Below, piece after piece: positions 53,968 through 63,201 of a stretch of 63,201 bases of DNA. Origin of the DNA: Vibrio sagamiensis NBRC 104589 (lineage in GTDB: Bacteria > Pseudomonadota > Gammaproteobacteria > Enterobacterales > Vibrionaceae). The position numbers and the translations under genes are program-made. The DNA is taken from assembly GCF_007990935.1 (NCBI RefSeq), contig NZ_BJXJ01000026.1:1-63201 (forward strand), in the 5' to 3' direction. Below the pieces are notes generated by a model. It was not told the DNA's origin and did not search any database. It saw nothing but the letters and a program-made list of their open reading frames with translations. Within the stretch, counting starts at the first letter, position 1, and the number at the start of each line of letters is the position of its first letter.

Positions 53968-54528
53968 ATGTCTACTAAACTGGCTAACCCAGCGCCTTTA
54001 GGTCTAATGGGTTTCGGTATGACCACGATTCTGCTTAATATCCATAATGCAGGATTCTTCCCACTTGACTCAATGATTCTCGCAATGGGTATTTTTTATG
54101 GTGGTCTTAGCCAAGTGATTGTTGGCATCATGTGCTTTAAGCGCGGTGATACATTTGGTACTACAGCCTTCACTTCATACGGCCTATTCTGGCTTACCTT
54201 GGTTGGCCTTCTTGTGATGCCTCATATGGGATTCCCTGCAAGCCCAGCAAACTTCATGGCTTGGTACTTATTGTTATGGGGTGTATTCACTGGTTTCATG
54301 TTTATTGGCTCACTTTGCTACCCAGTGGCAAAACAAGTGGTATTCGCGACGCTAACGATTCTCTTCTTCTTGCTTGCAGCTCGTGACTTCACTGGTAGCG
54401 CGCTTATCGGCACTATCGCTGGTTTTGAAGGTATCTTCTGTGGTGCAAGCGCGATTTACTTCGCAATGGCGCAAGTACTTAATAACGAGTACGGCCGTAC
54501 GATTTTACCGATCGGTGAAAAGAAATAA
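53968..54528 (+). CDS. satP: Acetate/succinate uptake transporter SatP (AceTr family)
   Basis: This inner-membrane channel-like transporter takes up acetate or succinate. The 186-residue protein has six membrane helices and the family signature [14 protein letters not shown] at about 7-20. The FMxGxxxGxxQ-like start of helix 2 ([12 protein letters not shown]) is also present. E. coli SatP has 188 residues. The gene is monocistronic and shares a bidirectional terminator with the convergent symporter gene. Confidence 0.93.
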   Translation: MSTKLANPAPLGLMGFGMTTILLNIHNAGFFPLDSMILAMGIFYGGLSQVIVGIMCFKRGDTFGTTAFTSYGLFWLTLVGLLVMPHMGFPASPANFMAWYLLLWGVFTGFMFIGSLCYPVAKQVVFATLTILFFLLAARDFTGSALIGTIAGFEGIFCGASAIYFAMAQVLNNEYGRTILPIGEKK

Positions 54529-54555
54529 CACCTCGTTAAAATTAGAACAGCATGA

Positions 54556-54587
54556 AAAAGGGTTAGCATTGGCTAACCCTTTTTTGT
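54556..54587. terminator. Bidirectional terminator between satP and the alanine symporter gene
   Basis: AAAAAGGGTTAGC and GCTAACCCTTTTTT form a strong stem with ATTG between. T-rich arms on both strands allow termination in both directions. Confidence 0.85.
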
Positions 54588-54680
54588 TCATCTTTTTGTT
54601 TGCTTTTGAGCAAAAGGATTTAAATCAGTGAGCTATTATTGATAAACTGTTCACCGAGACTTTTTACAGTCGATATTGAG

Positions 54681-56267
54681 TTAATTCACCGGTGGAGTTA
54701 ACCCTGGTGATTTTGTTTCATTTTGCTCGACAGCATATCGTTTGTTAACCGTTGTCTTCTCTGAGAGCGATTCTTCTGCCTTGTTCCGTTTACATTGCTC
54801 TTCCCAGTAGGTTGCTCCCTTTATTCCAAGCGCAACCGGGTCAAAGGTATAATTCTTAACTCCATGTTTTTGTTGTTGTTCATAATCTTTTAATGCAATG
54901 AGAGCGGGTTTGGCCATGAAAAAGATAATTAAGATACCAACGACATTGAGCCAGGCCATTAAGCCTGCGCCTAAATCCCCCATTGCCCAAGCTAGCTCTG
55001 CTGTTTTTACCGTGCCATAGAAGACTGCAGACAGGGTCATTAACTTTAAGATAAACATGAAGCCATTGGCTTTGAGATTTCGTCGCAAGTAGGCCAAATT
55101 GGTTTCTGCAATGTAGTAATAAGCCAAAATAGAAGTGAAGGCAAAGAAGAACAATGCAATGGCAATAAACATTTTACCGACGCCGGGCAGGGCGGTTTCG
55201 ATGGCAATTTGCGTGAACCGAGGTCCATTTGCACTGATATCTGCGGGCAGATTTTGCACTAAAAAAGCGCCTTCAACAGCTCCTTGGACGTTGTAAGCTC
55301 CTGTGATAAGAATCATAAAAGCAGTCGCTGAACACACGAGTAAGGTGTCAATATAAATTGAAAATGCTTGTACTAAGCCTTGTTGTGCTGGGTGAGCCAC
55401 ATTGGCTGCCGCTGCTGCATGGGGGCCTGTCCCTTGTCCTGCTTCGTTAGAATAGATACCTCGCTTTACTCCCCAGCCAATTGCCGCTCCCGCTCCAGCC
55501 ATAGGGGTGAAAGCATCATTAAGGATCAAATGAATGATTCGAGGGATTTCTCCGATATTGAGTAAAATGATCACAAAGGCAGAGATAATATAAGCTAATG
55601 CCATAAACGGCACGACAACCTGAGTGAAATTAGCAATGCGCTTAACACCGCCAAAAATAATGAAAGACAGCAAAATACACAGAAGTGTCCCCGTCAGTAT
55701 TTTAGCAAAGCTAAAAGTACCGATCGCGGTTTCAACCATTTCCCCTGAACCAAAAGCCGCTTCTACCGCGTTGCCGATGCTATTGGCTTGAACGCTGGGC
55801 AGCAATACTCCGCAAGCAATGGTGGTAGCGATAGCGAATATCCAAGCATACCACTTTTGTCCCATTGCTTTTTCTAAATAATACGCCGGACCTCCCCGGA
55901 ATTCGCCGTTATCATTTTCTTTGTATATTTGTGCCAGTGTGGACTCGGCATAGGCTGTAGCGGCACCTAAAAAGGCCACTGTCCACATCCAGAATATGGC
56001 GCCTGGGCCACCAAATCCAATTGCAGCTGCAACACCAGCAATATTTCCGGTGCCAACACGACCAGACAAAGAGACGGCGAGGGCTTGAAAAGATGAAATC
56101 CCTTCTTGAGAGCTCTTACCTGAAAGTAACAGATGCCACATTTCAAAGAAATGGCGAAGTTGGACAAAACGGGTGGTCACAGAGTAAAAAAGGCCAGCGC
56201 CGAGGCATAAATAAATAAGAACTGGGCTCCAGATAAAGCCATTTAAATAGTCAACGATTGACTGCAT
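54681..56267 (-). CDS. Sodium:alanine/glycine symporter, AgcS family
   Basis: This inner-membrane transporter imports alanine, glycine or similar amino acids with Na+. The 528-residue protein has about eleven hydrophobic helices and family signatures SGRVGTGNIAGVAAAIGFGG (about 69-88) and GVKRGIYSNEAGQGTGPHA. Its C-terminus is a charged cytoplasmic tail. I used the ATG at 56267, which has an AAGGAAG Shine-Dalgarno; a GTG two codons upstream is possible. It is leftward and terminates at the shared hairpin. The exact substrate is not certain. Confidence 0.93.
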   Translation of the reverse strand: MQSIVDYLNGFIWSPVLIYLCLGAGLFYSVTTRFVQLRHFFEMWHLLLSGKSSQEGISSFQALAVSLSGRVGTGNIAGVAAAIGFGGPGAIFWMWTVAFLGAATAYAESTLAQIYKENDNGEFRGGPAYYLEKAMGQKWYAWIFAIATTIACGVLLPSVQANSIGNAVEAAFGSGEMVETAIGTFSFAKILTGTLLCILLSFIIFGGVKRIANFTQVVVPFMALAYIISAFVIILLNIGEIPRIIHLILNDAFTPMAGAGAAIGWGVKRGIYSNEAGQGTGPHAAAAANVAHPAQQGLVQAFSIYIDTLLVCSATAFMILITGAYNVQGAVEGAFLVQNLPADISANGPRFTQIAIETALPGVGKMFIAIALFFFAFTSILAYYYIAETNLAYLRRNLKANGFMFILKLMTLSAVFYGTVKTAELAWAMGDLGAGLMAWLNVVGILIIFFMAKPALIALKDYEQQQKHGVKNYTFDPVALGIKGATYWEEQCKRNKAEESLSEKTTVNKRYAVEQNETKSPGLTPPVN

Positions 56268-56482
56268 TATCACTTCCTTGTTGTGAACGTTTCTGATTGT
56301 AGTTCAAGCAACACATTAATTGGTTTGTGATTAGAATGTTAATTTTTTTGGTGTTGTTGTTTTTTTTGTGTGATATTTAGCACAACATTAGAGGCATTTT
56401 GCTGGTGGGTTTAATGTCTTTATCTAATTGATTAAATTGTCTATTTGTTGAGTATTGGAGGAAATGTCTGTTTATAGGCATT

Positions 56483-56529
56483 GAACAAAAAAGGCATCTC
56501 AGCTACTAAGGAAACAGCGGCCGAGATGT
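56483..56529 (-). terminator. Terminator of the amidohydrolase gene
   Basis: On the minus strand CATCTCGGC and GCTGAGATG pair (one G-T) around a long loop, and CTTTTTTG follows. Confidence 0.7.
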
Positions 56530-56538
56530 AAACTAAGG

Positions 56539-58281
56539 CTATCTTTGATAAACGATCTGACCTCGGCTGATGGTTGTTTCAACCTTAAGATCTTTTAAGT
56601 TTGAGGGTGATATTTTAAGTGGATTTTTATCCAATATAATCAAATCAGCATTCTTTCCTGTCGTTAAACTGCCTTTACTCTTTTCTTCAAAATGCTGATA
56701 AGCTGGCCATATTGTCATGGCTTGAAGTGCGGTATAAACGTCTACTCTTTGATCGGGGCCGAGTATTTTATTGCTGCGAGTGGTTCTATTTACTGTGGCA
56801 TCAAGCACTCTGAACGCGTTAGGTAAAGCAACCGGGGCGTCATGATGGGTACTGAACATCAGTCCTGCATTTTTCACTGCTTGAGTTGGAGAAATGAAAG
56901 CCGCTCTCGGTTGGCCTAAAACAGATTCCGCGTGCCAATCTCCCCAATAGAAAGTATGCATAGGAAACAGTGAAGGGAAAATACCGAGTTGACCGAGACG
57001 TGTGATTTGATCGTGACGTAATGTTTGCCCGTGGATTAAAACGGGCCTGCGGTCTTGCTGACCTAGCTTTTTGTTAGCATATTCAACCGACCTGATTAAC
57101 TGATCAATGGCCGCATCACCGTTGGCATGAACGAGTACTTGCCAATCGTGGCTAAAAGCCGTTTCCACGTATTGATATGCTTGTTGATCCTCAAAAGTCG
57201 AATAACCCGCATAATCGTTGTTGTGGCCATGGGGAGGATGAAAATAAGGTTGGGTCAGCCATGCGGTTTTACCTTGTGGTGAACCATCAAAGTTAAGCTT
57301 TACACCCCCGATACGAAAATGTTTATTATAATCATTTGAATGATACGGAGAGTCCATGAAGTGACTGTTTGAGATCATATCAGGGTAGGCAACGACATCA
57401 ATCAACAAACAACCATTTTCAGACGCTCTTTTTATCGCCTGATAACTTTCAATGGTGGCTCGACCCTCTTGTGCCGTTGTGTAACCAAAGCGGGTATACA
57501 TCGTTTGTGCAGCTTCCAGCATTTTATCTTGCAATTCACTATCAATGATTGTTGCTAAGTGGAAAAGTACAGCAAAGTGGGCGTTTTCCTCCAAAATACC
57601 ACTTGGTTCTTGGCTGCCTTCTTTACGACGAATGATACCACCAGGAGGATTTGGTGAATCAGCGTTGATACCAGAAATCTCGAGTGCTTTGCTGTTGGCG
57701 ACACTCAAATGTCCAGAAGTATGAATAATAAGCACGGGGTGTTCAGTACTGACTTTATCGAGATCCTCTTTCGTAGGGTAGCGATCAAGTTGTGCATCAT
57801 CGTAACCAAAACCTAAAATCCAGCCGGTTTTGTCGATAAATAACCGTTGTGTCTCGTTGTCATTGGCTGATTTGAGGATGTTTATCACTTCTTCAACCTT
57901 GTTGGCTCCACCATCGGGAGGTGGTAATAGATTAGCAACCATCGCTTGGAGCCCGACCCCATAGAGGTGACTATGCGGATCGACAAAACCGGGCAATAAT
58001 GTTTTCCCTTCTAAATCGGTGAGTTTGGTATTTTCTGTTTGATAAGTTATCGCTCGCTCATGAGTCCCCACATAGAGAATTTTTTCTCCCTTTGTGGCAA
58101 TCGCTTGAGCATACTGGGGCTGTTCTGTCGCCATTGTGAGTATATCGCCGCCAAAATAAATATGATCAGCAGCGCGGATTTGATTTTGGTCTTGTTCCAC
58201 TGCGGAGTGAACAGGCGATGAGATCAAAATGTCACTGAGTACTAGTTGGAACAGAGAGGCATAACGCCATAGTGATTGCAT
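56539..58281 (-). CDS. Exported amidohydrolase, YtcJ-like (amidohydrolase 3 family)
   Basis: A metal-dependent amidohydrolase of unknown substrate. The 580-residue precursor begins with a probable signal peptide (about 1-26, MQSLWRYASLFQLVLSDILI). Metal ligands are visible in GFVDPHSHLYG (HxH, about 97-107), LVHANGDAA and HGQTLRHDQ, with a late Asp in STHHDAPVAL. The ending TTGKNADLIILDKNPL is a family hallmark. The ATG at 58281 with GGAGC is chosen; an ATG at 58323 would add 14 residues. It lies between two transporters on the same strand, suggesting a catabolic set. Confidence 0.9.
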   Translation of the reverse strand: MQSLWRYASLFQLVLSDILISSPVHSAVEQDQNQIRAADHIYFGGDILTMATEQPQYAQAIATKGEKILYVGTHERAITYQTENTKLTDLEGKTLLPGFVDPHSHLYGVGLQAMVANLLPPPDGGANKVEEVINILKSANDNETQRLFIDKTGWILGFGYDDAQLDRYPTKEDLDKVSTEHPVLIIHTSGHLSVANSKALEISGINADSPNPPGGIIRRKEGSQEPSGILEENAHFAVLFHLATIIDSELQDKMLEAAQTMYTRFGYTTAQEGRATIESYQAIKRASENGCLLIDVVAYPDMISNSHFMDSPYHSNDYNKHFRIGGVKLNFDGSPQGKTAWLTQPYFHPPHGHNNDYAGYSTFEDQQAYQYVETAFSHDWQVLVHANGDAAIDQLIRSVEYANKKLGQQDRRPVLIHGQTLRHDQITRLGQLGIFPSLFPMHTFYWGDWHAESVLGQPRAAFISPTQAVKNAGLMFSTHHDAPVALPNAFRVLDATVNRTTRSNKILGPDQRVDVYTALQAMTIWPAYQHFEEKSKGSLTTGKNADLIILDKNPLKISPSNLKDLKVETTISRGQIVYQR

Positions 58282-58525
58282 AAATTGCTCCGAAAAAACA
58301 AATAGGGCAACAATGTAATCCATCTCCCGGCAGGTGTATTAGTTTAGAGATCTAAGTCTTGGTGATGTTAGTGTGAGATTAATCACGGTTTTTAATTAAA
58401 GCTGGTTGATTTAAGGTATTGATAAATAAATTATAATCAAGTTTCTGGAAGATTTTCGGGGCAAGAGAGAAATGTATGTGTCGATGATTTTTATTGATGA
58501 CTTCGGTTTTAGTTAAGCCATCTTG

Positions 58526-58560
58526 TCTCCTCCTTATTTTGTCATTAAATAAGGAGGAGA
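58526..58560. repeat. 14-bp perfect hairpin without T tract
   Basis: TCTCCTCCTTATTT and AAATAAGGAGGAGA are perfectly complementary around TGTCATT. It is downstream of the antiporter gene (minus strand) but has no T run. Its arms carry a Shine-Dalgarno-like AAGGAGG and its complement. It may be an RNA-stability or termination element. Confidence 0.7.
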
Positions 58561-58574
58561 GCGTTGATATGCGT

Positions 58575-59999
58575 TTATGACAGAGACTGCCTTTTAGCCG
58601 TGTTTTCCTGCTGTTCTGTCTCTATCTCTGTCTCTGTCTCTTTCTCTGTCGTCATTTGACATGAAGAATGTTTAATAAACACAGCAATGATCGCTGAAAT
58701 CATTAAGGCATAGCAGTAATAAGAGTTAGCGACGATCTCTAAAGGTGAGAGTTCAAAGACTGAACCTAGTAGAAGGACTTGTGCGCCATAGGGTAACAGC
58801 CCCTGCACTACACAGGAAAATATATCTAACAAGCTAGCGGCACGGCGAGGAGTAACATTATTCTCTTGTGCTAATTCTCGAGCGACATGGCCTGAGACAA
58901 CTATCGCAACGGTATTATTGGCAGTACAGACGTTCACCATTGAAACTAAACCAGCAATACCTAATTCACTGGCTTGAGTATTTACTTTACCAGTATAGTG
59001 AGAGCCGAAACGGTGAATAGCGCGACTGACTAAGTGGGTAAGAAAGGCTAAACCACCTTGACGTCTCATCAGCTCACTTAAACCACCGATCAGCATTGAT
59101 AATAAGAAAATCTCTTGCATGTTACCAAAGCCAGTGTATATATCTTGAGCGAAATCAGTGATCCCATAATGAGACGTATAATGCATGCTGATTATGCCGG
59201 CGAGAAAAATACCACTGGTGAGCACCACGAATACATTAAGGCCAGAAAGAGCAAGAACAAGTATAGCTATATAAGGGACAACTTTTAGCCATTCAATGGG
59301 CTCTGTGCCGGGTAGCTGCGCAGTATCACTATAAAAAGAAAAAATACAGATAGAAACCAGTGCTGCTGGTAAAGCAATGTATATATTTTCTCTAAATTTA
59401 TCTTTCATTGCACAACCCTGAGAACGCGTTGCTGCAATTGTGGTGTCAGATATGATGGACAGGTTATCACCAAACATAGCACCGCTTAATACCACCCCTG
59501 CCGTAATTGCCGAATTCATTTCTGCAGATTCAGCTATTCCCAATGCTACTGGAGCAACAGCAGCAATGGTGCCCATTGAGGTGCCCATCGAGGTCGCTAT
59601 GAAAGCTGAAATCAAAAAGATTCCAGGTAAGATAAGATTAGCTGGTATAGCGGATAAACCTAAATTGACCGTAGCATCGACACCGCCTGAGGCTTTAGTA
59701 ACAGCGGCAAATGCCCCTGCTAACAAATAGATCATACACATGGCAATGATATCAGGGTGACCAACACCACGCATAAAGTGTTCAATTGTTTGGTTGAGTC
59801 TTTCTTTACTTAGTAGCATCGCCAGAAGAACGGCTGGAAGAGCTGCTATTGGTGCAGGAACTTGATAAAATGCAAAGTCAACTCCCTGTAAAGAGAGGTA
59901 GGTACCCACACCAATGAATAAACTTAAAAAAAGCAACAAAGGAAGCAGTGCAGTCGCGGATGGGATAATTATAGGGTGAGAGCTTTTAGAACCAGACAT
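58575..59999 (-). CDS. NhaC-type Na+/H+ antiporter
   Basis: An inner-membrane antiporter of the NhaC superfamily, probably exchanging Na+ or a small organic ion for H+. The 474-residue protein has about eleven to twelve helices. NhaC-like segments are visible: SAFIATSMGTSMGTIAAVAPVA (quoted in part: TSMGTSMGTIAAV), GAMFGDNLSIISDTTIAA and the C-terminal GLLPYGAQVLLL. The hydrophilic C-terminus has a Thr-Glu dipeptide run (about 452-464) encoded by a hexanucleotide repeat. ATG at 59999. The ion cannot be assigned from sequence. Confidence 0.88.
   Translation of the reverse strand: MSGSKSSHPIIIPSATALLPLLLFLSLFIGVGTYLSLQGVDFAFYQVPAPIAALPAVLLAMLLSKERLNQTIEHFMRGVGHPDIIAMCMIYLLAGAFAAVTKASGGVDATVNLGLSAIPANLILPGIFLISAFIATSMGTSMGTIAAVAPVALGIAESAEMNSAITAGVVLSGAMFGDNLSIISDTTIAATRSQGCAMKDKFRENIYIALPAALVSICIFSFYSDTAQLPGTEPIEWLKVVPYIAILVLALSGLNVFVVLTSGIFLAGIISMHYTSHYGITDFAQDIYTGFGNMQEIFLLSMLIGGLSELMRRQGGLAFLTHLVSRAIHRFGSHYTGKVNTQASELGIAGLVSMVNVCTANNTVAIVVSGHVARELAQENNVTPRRAASLLDIFSCVVQGLLPYGAQVLLLGSVFELSPLEIVANSYYCYALMISAIIAVFIKHSSCQMTTEKETETEIETEQQENTAKRQSLS
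58616..58650. repeat. Imperfect CTGTCT hexanucleotide repeat in the antiporter gene
   Basis: CTGTCT-CTATCT-CTGTCT-CTGTCT-CTTTCT-CTGTC spans nearly six units. On the coding strand it makes alternating Glu and Thr. Because the unit is six bases, copy changes would not shift the frame, so it is a length-variable tail rather than an on-off switch. Confidence 0.7.
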
Positions 60000-60161
60000 G
60001 TGAGCAATAGTGTAATCAAAAATAAGGCTTGCAGACTAATCGGACGTAAAGCCATTGTCAATCTATAGACGTCTAAATGGCTATTGTTTTTTTACATGTT
60101 TGATATCTTCACTACATTAGCGTTGATTGCATAAACAAAAAAATATAAAAATTTTAATCAA

Positions 60162-60773
60162 TTACCTAGAATAGTGGCTCTTTGTTTTTTTGAGTAGTAA
60201 AAAGATCAGCGCTATAAAAAGTAATGCAGTACAGGCCCAAACAATATAGCGGTGGCTATTGTAGAATTGGCTGAAGACATTTAGATGTTCAACGGCAAAG
60301 TGCGTGAGCAAACTGAAAACACAAACCCAAGTGGTCGTTGCGATCGCATTGCCTATTAAAAACTCTTTACGTGGCATTTTTGCTATACCGCAGGCAAGTG
60401 GCATAAACTGTTTCATTCCCTCAACAAAGCGGCTGATAACTAAACAAGCTGGGCCGTATTTTTCTATTATACTTTGTAGCTTTTGCATTCTAGGCCCAGA
60501 GATATCGCCTTTTTTATCTAACCAGCTTTCAAAATGATAACCAATCAGGTAGCCACAGGTGTTACCAAAGAAGCAACTTAACCACGAAACCACTATAACA
60601 ACGCTGATACTCATCTTATGTTCTGAAGAAAGTATTGATGCAGCAATCATTAATGATTGCCCAGGTAGCGGTATACCTATGCCTTCAAGGGTAATGCTTA
60701 TCACCAAAGCAAAATATCCATATTGCTCCAGTAGTGGTTTCATTGCTGTAAGTAACTCATGAATATGTTCCAA
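60162..60773 (-). CDS. DedA/SNARE-associated family membrane protein
   Basis: DedA proteins are inner-membrane proteins involved in lipid scrambling or transport and envelope homeostasis. The 203-residue protein has five or six helices and family segments LEGIGIPLPGQSLMIAASIL (about 29-48) and SRFVEGMKQFMPLACG (about 113-128). The second usually reads RxxPxxR-T/F; here P and R are replaced by E and K, so it is a divergent branch. The start is TTG at 60773 behind GGAGAG; the next ATG is at 60743. Confidence 0.88.
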   Translation of the reverse strand: MEHIHELLTAMKPLLEQYGYFALVISITLEGIGIPLPGQSLMIAASILSSEHKMSISVVIVVSWLSCFFGNTCGYLIGYHFESWLDKKGDISGPRMQKLQSIIEKYGPACLVISRFVEGMKQFMPLACGIAKMPRKEFLIGNAIATTTWVCVFSLLTHFAVEHLNVFSQFYNSHRYIVWACTALLFIALIFLLLKKTKSHYSR

Positions 60774-61667
<894 letters not shown>

Positions 61668-61692
61668 TATTAGAACGTGATAGTAAAATATT

Positions 61693-61716
61693 AAGCGCAT
61701 TGATTTCAATGCGCTT
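61693..61716. terminator. Hairpin after lumP
   Basis: AAGCGCATTG and CAATGCGCTT form a perfect 10-bp stem around ATTT, 25 nt past the lumP stop. The T tract is weak on both strands, so termination strength is uncertain. Confidence 0.65.
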
Positions 61717-61846
61717 GTAAATAGGTAAAAATTGTTAAGTATTAAAAACCTGTAGTTTATTAAATTCGAACATAAGAGGAATGCCAATGCTTCATGTAAA
61801 AATCAATTGTATTCGATAACAATGACTCTCTAGTCATTTATTTCAG

Positions 61847-62635
61847 CTACGTTCTTCTTGGTTTGTCATTATAACCTAAATTGCTCAAAAGTTGATTTGT
61901 CATATCAATAATAACTTGTTCGTCCTCGTAATGCTCTAAAGCTGCTCGAACTACTTGATGAATAACAAGGCGTTGAAGAGTGAATCTCACTTCTTCATCA
62001 TCTTTGGTTAAATAAGTTGCGTTTAATGATTGGAGAGCAATATTGAATACTCTTGGTTGATCTTCGATACTGGTCTGGTCAGCGTTTTCTTGGTCCACAA
62101 CATTCACTGTATAGCGATACCTTTCCTTTTCGAACCATGATTTTACTTCAAGATTTTCTGTTTGTTTGCTTAGCATTTCTAGAATGCTGAAAATTCTGAA
62201 AGTGATATCGCACACTTTAATTGAGCTGTCTTTACAAACTAAAGAAGGTTCACCTTGTGCAAAAGTAGCACCACTTGAGGGATCTATAACCTTAAATAGG
62301 CTTAAGTTATATAAGCTTGGGATATAACCTTCTAGGTGGAAACCTTCATCACATTGAGAGGACCAATTATCAAATTTTTGCTGTGATATTTCGATATAAT
62401 CAAATCCTGACTTTACTTCGTTATCCCAAAAGATAGTACTGTGGAAATTTGTTTTGAGTAAGGCACTTTCATTTTCTAATGGATGGAACTTATATTTGCT
62501 AGTGTTTACACAGATGGGTTCCACATTTTTACTGGGATAAAGGTTATTGTTGGTGCTTGATATATTAGCATTTGCATTAAGTGAAAAGATCAACGGTGAT
62601 GCTGTTAGTAGTAGCGTTAAGATATTTTTTTTCAT
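61847..62635 (-). CDS. Hypothetical secreted protein
   Basis: I do not recognise this 262-residue protein. It starts MKKNILTLLLTASPLIFSLN, a clear signal peptide cleaved after about residue 23 (NANA). The mature part is mixed and polar, with four Cys at about 43, 95, 135 and 142 (pairs such as VCKDSSIKVC suggest disulfides), so it is probably periplasmic or secreted. The C-terminal third is helical and acidic. GAGGC precedes the ATG at 62635. It converges on lumP. It lacks adjacent partners on its strand. Confidence 0.75.
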   Translation of the reverse strand: MKKNILTLLLTASPLIFSLNANANISSTNNNLYPSKNVEPICVNTSKYKFHPLENESALLKTNFHSTIFWDNEVKSGFDYIEISQQKFDNWSSQCDEGFHLEGYIPSLYNLSLFKVIDPSSGATFAQGEPSLVCKDSSIKVCDITFRIFSILEMLSKQTENLEVKSWFEKERYRYTVNVVDQENADQTSIEDQPRVFNIALQSLNATYLTKDDEEVRFTLQRLVIHQVVRAALEHYEDEQVIIDMTNQLLSNLGYNDKPRRT

Positions 62636-63201
62636 AATAAGCCTCAAATTAAAACCATAGCCTAGTTTAATATTATTAAATTAATAAAGAATAAATAAAA
62701 TTATGTTTGTATGAATAATATATTTCCAATGAAATAATAAAGAATTCCGTATTTATTGTATATAAGAGGAAGTCAGGTTTTATGTGGTTTAAATCTGGCT
62801 TTGATAAAGAAATATTAACTTTTTTATATTTTACTTCAAATAATTTGATGGTGAAGGTAAATTAGAGACCGTTGTTAAATTAACCATTGTTCTAGATTTT
62901 TTACCTATGTAAGACGGGTAATTGAAATTGTTGAATTAGATACCTAAATAACCTGATTCAAGAAGCTGGATCTGTGCTTCGATCTCAAAGAGTGGGTACC
63001 ATTAATTCATATACTTTGTTAATGGTCTTCAGTTTAGAAAGTTTATATCTACTCATTATTGCTATGCCTGAGAGCCAAAGTTTTCTTACTAAATAGAGTG
63101 TACTAAGGAAATTTGTATTTTTTGTGTTTAATAAACCATTGTTAATAATGGAATTTACTCTAAAGTTCACGTTTTTACCTACCAGTAGGTAGAAAAAGTT
63201 A
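62636..63201. other. 566-bp AT-rich end of the window, possible transposon remnant
   Basis: No gene can be supported. A 61-codon leftward frame (62985-63170) encodes a Leu/Lys-rich peptide without a Shine-Dalgarno and may be a broken transposase end, which I cannot confirm. A 27-codon rightward frame starts at 62782 behind AGAGGA. Near the edge TTTTTACCTAC and GTAGGTAGAAAAA (63173-63196) form an inverted repeat, either a terminator or an element end. Confidence 0.5.

Noticed and set aside
58616..58650. Phase-variation switch
   Set aside because: The repeat unit is six bases, so gain or loss would keep the frame.
62985..63170. Transposase fragment at the right edge
   Set aside because: The 61-residue peptide looks like it could be the end of an insertion-sequence ORF, but I cannot match it to a family, and no clear terminal repeats or target duplication are visible.

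Overview
The window is a stretch of gamma-proteobacterial chromosome, almost certainly from a Vibrio or a close Vibrionaceae relative. The evidence is gene content and gene order: tRNA-Trp, then mepA, yfhL-trhP, rdgC, phoBR-pst-phoU, cutC, a 2-Cys peroxiredoxin divergent from an OxyR2-type regulator, aceB-aceA, queA-tgt-yajC-secDF, suhB, trmJ, the full isc operon, pepB, ndk, rlmN-rodZ-ispG-hisS-yfgM-bamB-der, xseA, guaBA and a secreted GH19 chitinase. This order matches my memory of the large chromosome of Vibrio. Nearly all of the first 54 kb is core genome; the last 9 kb is more accessory and AT-rich.

Layout. 1-5 kb: tRNA-Trp, a DUF1904 protein, a murein endopeptidase, the tRNA uridine hydroxylase TrhP with a neighbouring ferredoxin, and RdgC. 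5-13.6 kb: the phosphate regulon (PhoB/PhoR, PstS, unusually long PstC and PstA permeases, PstB, PhoU), with two Pho boxes. 13.6-16.3 kb: cutC, peroxiredoxin and oxyR2-like regulator, with a tiny Cys-Cys ORF and a terminator between peroxiredoxin and cutC. 16.3-20.5 kb: glyoxylate shunt (aceB, aceA) preceded by a 627-bp regulatory gap, then a CBS-domain protein. 21-27.8 kb: queuosine genes, SecDF-YajC and SuhB. 28-36 kb: trmJ, then iscRSUA-hscBA-fdx-iscX behind two abutting IscR sites, then pepB. 36-45.6 kb: ndk, rlmN, rodZ, isoprenoid (ispG), hisS, yfgM-bamB (envelope assembly) and der. 45.6-52 kb: a stand-alone tRNA-editing protein, yfgJ, xseA and guaBA. 52-60.8 kb: chitinase, acetate transporter, then three leftward genes for an amino-acid/Na+ symporter, an exported amidohydrolase and an NhaC-type antiporter, and a DedA protein.

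The most striking gene is at 61101-61667. It encodes a stand-alone riboflavin-synthase-like protein that resembles the lumazine protein (LumP) of luminous Photobacterium far more than a riboflavin synthase. LumP is the fluorescent antenna that blue-shifts bacterial luciferase emission. Its presence suggests a luminous Vibrio with blue-shifted light, although no lux gene lies in the window. An unrecognised secreted protein follows it.

Other points of interest are a helically phased pair of TGTGAAATTT(C/T)ACA palindromes upstream of aceB, a dispersed ACTTGGGTATA repeat family, a nested palindrome between rlmN and rodZ, a cluster of GATC sites upstream of yfgJ, and the possible cutC leader peptide. 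Start codons were moved downstream of the longest open frame wherever a Shine-Dalgarno sequence and family length agreed. No CRISPR array, prophage, integrase or intact insertion sequence was seen.
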